The notes below the pieces were generated by a model. That model was not told the DNA's origin. It was given only the letters and a program-made list of their open reading frames with translations, and did no database searches. Shown one piece after another: positions 55,788 to 64,000 of a stretch of DNA of 64,000 bases; position 1 is the first letter of the stretch, and every line of letters starts with the position of its first letter. The stretch covers positions 219,875,943 to 219,939,942 of the forward strand of contig NC_084482.1 in NCBI RefSeq assembly GCF_030035675.1, written 5' to 3'. Position numbers and translations under genes: made by a program. Origin of the DNA: Rhineura floridana (Eukaryota; Chordata; Lepidosauria; Squamata; Rhineuridae).

Positions 55788-57295
55788 ACTATCAACATAA
55801 CCATCATCTCAATCTATGTTCCAATGGCAAAGACAGAAGAAGAGGAAATTGAGATTTTTATGCAGAAGTACAGGAAGAAATTAAAGGGAAATTTAGACCA
55901 AGAGTAGGGATGTAGAATAATCAACAGGGAACACACTGAGTGACTGAAATAAAATAAAAGGAAGATGGAAGCAGTACACTGAAGAACTCTATAAATGAGA
56001 TGCCAGGATGACAGATTCATTCACGGAGGAACCATATGATGAAGAACCAGAAAATTTAGAATGTGAGGTGAAAGCTGCTCTTAAAATACATGGAAGAAAC
56101 AAATCACCAGGAACAGATGGCATACCAACAGAGTTGCTACAAGCTACTGAGACTGAATCTGTGCAAATTTTGACAAAAATCTGTCAAGAAATATGGAAAA
56201 GAAAACAATGGCCCACAGACTGGAAGCGTTCAATATACATCCCAACTCCAAAGAAAGGGGATCCCAGGGAATGCAGTAATTTTGAAACTATTGCCTTAAT
56301 ATGCCATGCAAGTAAAGTAAAGGCTCTTACCATATATGGAGCGAGAAGTGCCAGATGTCGAAGCTGGATTTAGAAAGGGAAGAGGTACCACAGGTCGTAT
56401 CGCAAAGATTAGTTGGATAATGGAACGGACCATTGAACATCAGAAGAAGATCACCCTGTGCTTTATAGATTACAGCAAAGCCTTTGACTGTAGATCATGA
56501 AAAACTATGGAATGCTTTAAAAGAAATGGGGGTGCCACAGCATCTGATTGTCCTGATGCGCAACCTATACTCTGGACAAGAGGCTACTGTAAGGACAGAA
56601 TATGGAGAAACCGATTGGTTCCCCATCGGAAAGGGTGTGAGACGGGTGTATTTTATCACCCTATTTATTTAATCTATATGCAGAACCTATCATACGGAAA
56701 GCGGGACTGGACCAAGATGAAGGAGGTGTGAAAATTGGAAGGAGAAACATCAATAATTTAAGATATGCAGGTGATACCATACTACTAGCAGAAAACAGTA
56801 ATGATTTGAAATGAATGCTGATGAAAGTTAAAGGGGAAAGCACAAAAGCAGGACTACAGCTGAACGTCATGAAGACTAAAGTACTGACAACAGAAGATTT
56901 ATGCAACTTTAAACTTGGCAATGAGGACACTGAAGTTGTCAAGGTATTATTAATACCTTGCCACAGTTTTTAACCAAAATGGAGACAATTGTCAAGAAAT
57001 CAGAAGAAGCCTTGGACTGGGGAGGGTAGCTATGAGAATAGATCCCAAATGCAAAGATGCATCACGGAACACCAAAGTCAAGATCTTTCAGACCATGGTA
57101 TTCCCGATCTCTATGTATGGATGTGAAAGTTGGACAGAGAAAAGAAAAATCAACTCATTTGAAATGTGGTGTTGGAGTAGAGCTTTGCGGGTGCCATGGA
57201 CCGCAAAAAAGACAAATAATTGGGTGTTAGAACAATTTAAACCAGAACTATCACTAGAAGCTAAAATGATGAAACTGAGGTTATAATACTTTTTG
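55788..57295 (+). mobile_element. BovB (RTE) LINE, internally deleted
   Basis: A short endonuclease scrap (IISIYVPMAKTEEEEIEIF). Then, across a deletion, the [86 protein letters not shown], and the C-terminal PISMYGCESW and WSRALRVPWTAKKTNNW. Many stops and frame shifts; dead. It continues at 59,246 after an inserted LTR. Confidence 0.82.
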
Positions 57296-59245
57296 TGTGA
57301 GGGAGGGGAGCTCTCCCAGAACACCCTCCACCATCCCAGAAGCCAATTCCCCACTCAAGCAAACTGACTCTGGCAAAATATCCTTCTCTTCCAAGGCTGT
57401 GCCCGCTCATAACAGTCCTGCAGGGTAGTAGACTGCCACCAGCCTTTACACTGTTTAACTACCCTGAGCCAAGGGGAAACTCGGAGCCCAGAAAACTTGC
57501 CAAGGATTACAGACAGCAAGAGCCAAACAGGAACTCCTTGCTCTGAAGCCTTTAAACAAAATACCCAGTTCACACAGTAGTCGTGGTCAGTGGCCAAGGT
57601 ACCGATTCAGAGCCAACCCTCTCCTGAATGAATGCACACAGGTAAATAGAAATAACTTTCTTAAAGAATAAAAGAGGTGCACAGTTACAGCAGCAAAAGA
57701 GTTGCTTAATATCAACACTCAAAAGGGGCAAGGTAAAACATAGTTGGCTCCAGAATTGTTCTCAAAGAGTGCTTATCAATGGTTCCTTTTCAAACTGGAC
57801 AGAAGTAACAAGTGGGGTATCACAGGGCTCGGTCCTGGGTCCAGCACTCTTCAACCTTTTTATTAACGACTTGGATGAGGAGGTACAGCGCATGCTTATC
57901 CAATTTGCAGATGATACAAACTTGGGGGGTATAGCTAACACTGTGGAAGACAGAAACAAAATTCCAAGGGACCTTGATAGGCTGGAGCATTGGGCTGAAA
58001 ACAACAGAATGAAATTCAACAGGGATAAATGCAAAGTTCTACACTTAGGAAAAAGAAACCAAATGCACAGTTATAAGATGGGGGATACTTGGCTCAGCAA
58101 TACAACATGTGAGAAGGATCTTGGAATTGTTGTCGATCACAAGCTGAATATGAGCCAACAGTGTGATGTGGCTGCAAAAAAGGCAAATGCTATATTAGGC
58201 TGCATTAACAGACATATAGTTTTCAAATCGTGTGAAGTATTAGTTCCCCACTATTCAGTACTGGTTAGGTCTCATCTTTACTGCGTCCAGTTCTGGTCTC
58301 CGCACTTCAAGAAGGATGCAGACAAGCTGGAACAGGTTCAGAGGAGGGCAACAAGGATGATCAGGGGACTGGAAACAAAGCCCTATGAGGAGAGACTGAA
58401 AGAATTGAGCATGTTTAGCCCGGAGAAGAGAAGACTGAGGGGAGATATGATAGCACTCTTCAAGTACTTGAAAGGTTGTCACACAGAGGAAGGCCAGGAT
58501 CTCTTCTCGATCGTCCCAGAGTGCAGGACACAGAATAATGGGCTCAAGTTGCAGGAAGCTAGATTTTGACTGGACATCAGGAAAAACTTCCTAACTATTA
58601 GAGCCATACGACAATGGAACCAATGAACTAGAGAGGTGGTGGGCTCTCCGACACTGGAGGCATTCAAGAGACAACTGGACAGCCATCTACTGGGAATGAT
58701 TTTATGTGGATTTCTGCACTGCGCAGGGGGGTGGACTTGATGGCCTTATAGGCCCCTTCCAACTCTACTATTCTAATACTTACACACAGGTAGACAGTTG
58801 CACAGCCCCCCTCTCCTCAGAGAGAGGAACAGTCAGGATAGTTGATGCAAAATGGAAGCTCAGCAGGCAACATCAAGTAGGCATGATGGGATCCAGGAGA
58901 TGAACGAAAGCTAACATTTGAGCCCCATACTTAGGGCAAACTGCCCAGCAACAGGCCGGATCCAATTAACCAATCAGGAAATTTCTTCATGGATTAAGAG
59001 CCCATCAATCACTGGCCAAGTGGAACATCCTCCCTAAAGCTTCCCAGACTTTATGACCTTGCCCGGCTTCTACTGATAAGGGGGTGTTAGGGTGGGCCTC
59101 TGATTACCCACAGCTGGGAAATAAAACTGCCAACTCATAGCTCTAATACAGAAACCAAATGTTAACCTGTTAAGATCCCACATTAAGAAATGAAACCCCA
59201 CAATTCTTTTCTATGCAACCATCTTGAATTCAGGTTTCCATGACA
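57296..59245. mobile_element. Solo LTR (retrovirus-like) carrying a nested CR1
   Basis: It interrupts the BovB between its conserved ..MMKLRL and ..GHIMRRHHS blocks. The inserted block starts TGTGAGGGAGG and ends CCATGACA (TG..CA). TTTTG and ATTTG flank it as a nearly perfect 5-bp target duplication. Without the nested CR1 it is about 0.92 kb. No internal coding part; broken, middle-aged fossil. Boundaries are inferred from the host BovB sequence. Confidence 0.65.
57750..58777 (+). mobile_element. CR1 LINE, 5'-truncated
   Basis: Open from 57,769 to 58,569: [80 protein letters not shown] stop follows (LQEARF), then the 3' end with 'ggccttataggccccttcca'. Its FADD palm motif is intact, but the upstream RT and endonuclease are missing. 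Nested in the LTR. Confidence 0.88.
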
Positions 59246-59460
59246 ATTTGGACACATAATGAGAAGACATCACTCACTAGAAAAGACAATAATGCTGGGA
59301 AAAACAGCAGGGAGTAGAAAAAGAGGAAGGCCAAACAAGAGATGGATTGATTCCATAAAGGAAGCCACAGACCTGAACTTACAAGATCTGAACAGAGTGG
59401 TTCATGACAGATCCTCTTGGAGGTCACTGATTCGTACGGTCAACATAAGTTGAGAGAAAC
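59246..59460 (+). mobile_element. BovB 3' end (continuation)
   Basis: [40 protein letters not shown] and VVHDRSSWRSLIRTVNIS complete the element started at 55,788. Confidence 0.85.
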
Positions 59461-59729
59461 CCAGCAGAACCTACACCTGTTGCTGCTGTGGCCTCCTGCA
59501 CAACTGTATCTGCAGGCTTCCTCGGGTTTCAATTGCTACTCCCTGCAAGGCCCGGGTGCCAGCTTAAGCCAGTTGGGGCTCTCAAGGGAGAAGACAACTG
59601 CCAGAGGGTGGGGAAGAGAGCTCCCCCTCATAAGAGCCATGTCTAGCCAAGGCTCCCCCCCCCTCCGAGTCTGGCTTCTTTTAACCTGTGCCAGGGTAGG
59701 AGTATTCAGAGGCCTGCCACTGAGGTAAT

Positions 59730-60960
59730 ATTGGGCAGGGTATCAAAGGTGCTCTGGACTTTGAAGAAGCACAAATACAGGGCGAATGGGAGTAGTCAGG
59801 GGCCTGCCATTATTGGGCAGGGGACGTACGGTGGGAGGCAGACTGGCTGTGCCAGGGGAAGGGATATAAGACATGTTCATGCTTGCGTCCCTTCCGGTCC
59901 CCCTTCCAACCCTCAGGACACTGGTAGCTATGCTGGGAACTCCCTGGATCTTACTGTCCTGCTGATGAAGGCAAAGTCAGTGACTAAGGAAACCACTTTC
60001 ATTCAGGACTTAATCCTGGATGAATGCACCGACCTTGCTTGCATTATCAAAACCTGCCTAAATGACCAAGGTGGAGTAGGTCTCTCCCAGCTCTGCCCAC
60101 CAGGTTTTGTGGCACTCCAGCAGTCTAGATCCAGGGGATGGGGAGGTGGGGTCATAATTGCCTGCAGGGAATCCTGTCCCTAACATCTCCAGCTTTGAGT
60201 GTGTGTGCCTGGCGTTGGGTCAGGGAGACAAGATTGGGGATTCTGTTGGAGGACCGGCCACCCCACTGCCCAAAAGTCTCCCTCGTGGAGCTGGTGTCGG
60301 CATCGGTGTTGCAGTTCCCCAAGTTGATGGTCCTGGGTGACTTCAACATACATGCTGAGGTTAGACTCACAGGTGCAGCTCAGGGCTTCATGGCTGCCAT
60401 GACAACCATGGGGCTGTCTCTAACATCGTTTTTTAAAATGTTTTTAATGCTGATTTGTTAATGTATTTTAAGATCTGTTTTTATGATGTTTTAAAGTGTT
60501 TTAGTGCTTTGTTTGCCGCCCTGGGCTCCTGCTGGGAGGAAAGGTGGCATTCAAATTAATTAATTAAATAAATAAATAAATACATCATCTGGACCAATGC
60601 CTGTGGCATAACACACAATTGGTCATGTGTTCTGTTCGGGACAGGAAGAAGGTGATCTCAGGCTGGAGGGGTTCTTAGTGACTCCATTGTCATGGACACA
60701 TCACCACCTGACAAGGTTTAGACTTTGTCCCCTGGTAACCTTCGCAGGGGTGAAAGCTGATTAAGATGGTCTGCCCCCGGAGACTCATGGATCCAGAAGG
60801 TTTCTGGAATGTTCTGGGGGATATTCCCAGCATGGTTGGCGACACTGCTGAAGCCCTGGTCAATCTCCGGAATACAGAGGTGACCTCGGCAGTGGACACT
60901 ATTGCTCCAAAGCTCCCTCTCCCACCAGGGAAGGCCCATAATACACTTTGGTTGAGGGTG
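59730..60960 (+). mobile_element. L2 LINE, 5' part (endonuclease region)
   Basis: VTKETTFIQDLILDECTDLA, LNDQGGVGLSQLCPPGF and LMVLGDFNIHAEVRLTGAAQ match the L2 endonuclease (compare 43,686-44,552). MVCPRRLMDPEGFWNVLGDI and TIAPKLPLPPGK match the start of the RT region. Broken by stops and by an L2 tail inserted at 60,428-60,592. It ends where an L1-like 5' end begins. Confidence 0.8.
60428..60592 (+). mobile_element. L2 3'-tail insertion in an older L2
   Basis: TTTTTTAAAATGTTTTTAAT to GCCGCCCTGGGCTCCTGCTG and (AAAT)n. ACATC occurs on both sides as a likely short target duplication. Confidence 0.75.
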
Positions 60961-60961
60961 C

Positions 60962-61499
60962 AGGACAAGATGGCGGCAGAGCCAGTGAAGTATTTGTTTT
61001 GCTCCTATATCAATTTTACATTTCTGCGGTTGTGAGCTGTCTAATATGAGGGCAATTCTCACAGGAGCTGGGTGACTCCTCTACCTTTGCTGGGCTCCGG
61101 AATTCTCTGAACCTTGAACCGTAGCATTACATTTTATGGGATTTATCTTGAAAAGAGGAGGGGAACCGAAGAGATAAGTTATGAACCGGTTCACGCTGGC
61201 GTCTGGAGGAGCAAAACCCTTGGAGCAGGAAACATCTATGTTTGTTTAAACTTCTTGGAGTTGGAAAGACTCTTGTTTCCCTAAAAGATCTTCTCACAGC
61301 TGAACAGACTAAAACCCAGCCCACATAGACAGGTATTGATTATTATTTACCACTATGCTGCCTGGTAGTCTGTCTAGCTAGCCTAAATACTCATATAGTA
61401 GCAGCAAACACGGAGAGGCTTTGAAGTATTGAATTAACATAGGAGGAAGAGCAAGAAATCCGAGATAAACCCGAGCTCTCCTCCCCTGCCACTTAAGGG
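60962..61499 (+). mobile_element. L1-like 5' UTR, left part
   Basis: Begins GACAAGATGGCGGCAGAGCC, the style of an L1 5' end. It differs from the L1 in V2R-B intron 1, so it is a different family if L1 at all. Confidence 0.4.
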
Positions 61500-61949
61500 T
61501 GTTGAAATGTGAAAGAGAATAAGGAGGGGGGAATAATCTACACTGACTGCCAAACAGCTACACCAGGAAGCCTGGCATTGTTGCACTTTTTGTACTTTAC
61601 GTACCTTTCCTGCCTGTTGGCTATTAAACCGAGAAAGCAGAGGTTAAATTTCCACAAGTGAGCTACGTGACTTAGAAGCGAAAGTTGGCAGAGCTCGAGC
61701 CATCTTCAAGGACACGTTGCTAAGCAACCTAGGCTCGGGCAGCTGGCCTTATCTATATAGAGGGCCAGCAGACACTTGTGAGTGTGGGGGTCGAGGAGTT
61801 TGTACAGAGAGAGCTTGTGATATATTGTCAGTAAAGTGACTCTTTAAAACTTATTGCTTGTCCGGCTCATTGCTTCAACTGGCATCTAGCCTGTCAATAT
61901 ACTGTTCTGCATCCTGGGCATCTGCTTGCGCCAGATACAACATCCAACA
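61500..61949. mobile_element. Possible solo LTR (about 450 bp)
   Basis: Starts TGTTGAAATG and ends CCAACA. It contains a TATA-like TCTATATAGAGGGCC and an LTR-style stretch 'cagtaaagtgactctttaaa'. The TGTTG..CAACA ends suggest a Copia- or Gypsy-type LTR. No convincing target duplication was seen. Fossil, family uncertain. Confidence 0.4.
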
Positions 61950-63640
61950 CTGCCTTCCCCCCCCCCCCATGAAGGCAGCCGTGACGCTCTTCCCCTTTGA
62001 ATTTGTGGCAACAGAGAGCAGAGAAAAGAACGTCAAGCGTGACATCATAAACAGTATACTAGGAGGAGGAAGAGTGTGGTGAAGAGAGCCTGCTGCTGGA
62101 GGTTCTGCTGTGAATAGCTGCTTACAGATAGAGCGCGCAGCTTGGCCAGCTCAACTGCAGGTTATCTTTCGAATTAGGCAAAATAAAAGGATAAGGTTGC
62201 TTAAAAGCCTGTCCTTAAAGGTAACAGCTACACAGATACCCCTCCTACAAAGGTGGGATTTGGTCTGAACTTTTCCTCACCCCTTCTGACAAGTAGCTTG
62301 GAAAAGGGGGTTTAAGCGCTTTGGTATTAATGCATTTTATTGTATTTGTGTCATTTTATTAATTTCAGTTATTGAAAACAGAGTTGTTTGACCGTAGTTT
62401 TACTCACTGAAGACTAGATTGGTCTCCAGTTTTAATAGGGTTACTACACGTGCTCAGTATCGCATTGCCACATTTAATAGTTCACCATCTAACTTAGTTC
62501 AAAAATCAATTTTAGACTACTGTGAGCAAAAATAAGGTAAAGGAAATGAGTCAAGAGCAAAAGAGCAGTGGACGGACCAAGAAATCCAGGATTGCCATCT
62601 ACGGAGAGCTTGGGCTTTCTAGATAGTGTCTGTGTAACAACTGGGGCAGGAGATAACATAGAAGAAACTCAGACATGCACTCCTTTAGTGAAGGCCCAAC
62701 AAATTGGTCTATTGACCCAGACCTGAGAGAAGGCAATTCCTCATCACCTAGGCAAATCCAGTATTCTGCATATAAAGAAATATTAAACATTCTCAAGAAA
62801 AGCATAGGTAAGCCCGATTTAGGAGGAACAGGAAGAAGCTCCCTCTTTGTGGGGGCTTTTACGAGATCAATGTTTTTTATCTAAGCAGACTGCAGAAAGA
62901 ATTTTTTACAAAATGGATAAGTTGCAGCAGGAAGTATCTGGTTTGAAAGCCACTATTGGAACATTAGTTGGTCTCGTAGACTTGGGAATCCTGACTATAG
63001 CTTCTCAGACAACTGAATGACATATTTGAAGATCGGGAAATGAACTCAGAAATTTTCCCTCATGCCCGCAGTAACAAGCAAGCACTTAGCACCGATAATG
63101 CTTCTTTCATTTTAAACCTTACACCTTCTGATCCAAGGCTGTTAATAGTAGATAAATACTCAGACAAGGCCTCTTCTCCAATACAAGACAAACACGAGAG
63201 CATTTCGCCTAGTGTCATCACACAAAGCCTGAAAATGTTTTCCGCAGAAGGTTTGGATACATCGACTGTCCACCTGCCTGGTACAGCGATAGTCCGGGGG
63301 GAACTGTGGAGTATGGAGGGTTATCAAATCTCCCCAAAAACAAAGAAAATAGAAGAAAAAAGAGCAATTTCAATCCCTATTTTTAAAAAAGGAGCTTATC
63401 CAGGGAGACACCTCCAGATGAACTCCAAGTGGTCATTCATAATTGGCCAGTGAGAAAACTAGGAGGAGGAATAAGTTCCAAGATTGAACTCTTAACTGAA
63501 ATCCAATCCACATTGGGGGTAGCCTTGGACCTAAGAAAAGGAGTTTTCTGCAAATGCCTGTCCTCTCATGGACAAAGAGGCAGCATTGAACTAACGTTCC
63601 AGGATCCAGAGCTGCAATGTAAATTTTGGTCTATTATATA
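61950..63640 (+). mobile_element. L1-like 5' UTR and degraded ORF1
   Basis: After the LTR-like block, unique sequence leads to a start MSQEQKSSGRTKKSRIAIYG (about 62,546) followed by several broken frames. The late frame (63,429-63,641: SSKIELLTEIQSTLGVALDL, ELTFQDPELQCKFWS) has the feel of an L1 ORF1 C-terminal domain. Weakly supported; no RT is reached before the window ends. Confidence 0.35.
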
Positions 63641-64000
63641 GGTTTTCCAATAGAGGGTTTCCAATATTCGAGTTGAAAACACTACAAAAAAAGTCCTATC
63701 AAGGGCATAGCAACTCTCTTTCTTCTCCCCCCTGCCCCAATTTTCTTCTGCAGTACATGAACAACTAACTGGCCCTTAGCCAGGTAGGCCAGTAAATTAT
63801 CTTAAATGCTCAGAGTTTCCCTACTGGTGGCAAAATTGCAGAGTCCATGAAGTAGCTGGCGAAACAATCATCCACTTTTATTGTCCCAGAAATTGTTCTT
63901 GGGGTGGTTTTTTAATGTGTTGCTGTGACTGCTCACTATTGCATTGCATTTATATTCTCAATTCCTATACACTAGTTGTACCTGCATCTGTAATGTTCTT
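63641..64000. other. Unassigned right edge
   Basis: No gene recognised. Confidence 0.4.

Noticed and set aside
62675-62884. 69-codon frame as a host gene
   Set aside because: Short, flanked by broken frames in L1-like sequence, with no conserved motif.

Overview
The window is vertebrate nuclear DNA, most likely from a squamate reptile (probably a lizard). The host genes are type-2 vomeronasal receptors (V2R, family C GPCRs) and one C2H2 zinc-finger exon. The rest is dominated by the repeat mix seen in squamates: L2, CR1, BovB/RTE and L1 LINEs, hAT and Tc1 DNA transposons and solo LTRs. Genus and species cannot be fixed from the sequence alone. All calls come from reading the sequence; no database search was run.

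Layout. (1) 1-6,664, minus strand: exons 3, 2 and 1 of V2R-A. All three are open, and the gene runs off the left edge before exons 4-6. A Polinton integrase fossil lies at about 0.5-0.77 kb. (2) 6,665-15,515: the zone between two divergent V2R genes. It holds three L2 pieces, a near-complete CR1, a solo LTR and two arms of an inverted repeat. (3) 15,515-40,229, plus strand: V2R-B, a complete six-exon gene. Its splice sites and phases join into an open reading frame of 863 codons. The introns carry a full-length L1 with both ORFs open (18.57-24.27 kb, antisense), BovB pieces, a CR1-clade LINE, L2 pieces and small hAT elements. (4) 41.1-50.6 kb: a nearly full-length L2 (minus), a 429-bp hAT-like element with perfect 8-bp target duplications, and a Tc1 element containing two later insertions. 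(5) 51.3-52.9 kb: flank and exon 1 of a third receptor, V2R-C (plus); no further exons are visible up to the right edge. (6) 53.25-54.41 kb, minus: a zinc-finger exon with 12 good fingers. (7) 54.7-64 kb: nested BovB, LTR, CR1 and L2, then the 5' part of an L1-like element.

How it fits together. V2R-A and V2R-B are two arms of an inverted segmental duplication. The arms share exons, introns and about 0.8 kb of 5' flank, and they match again inward at 12.40-12.63 kb versus 15.09-15.33 kb. The spacer at the axis is therefore only about 2.5 kb. V2R-C shares the same exon 1 and flank. Comparing the three copies gives empty sites that date several insertions (the L1, an intron-2 L2 tail and an L2 tail in the V2R-C flank) to after the duplication. 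It also exposes relic exon pieces inside introns, which point to repeated local tandem duplication. No CRISPR, operon or rRNA/tRNA gene is present, and I found no wholly new molecular system. The most informative signals are the palindromic receptor pair, the apparently intact L1, a CR1 whose two ORFs were joined by an L2-tail insertion, and the nested transposon chronology.
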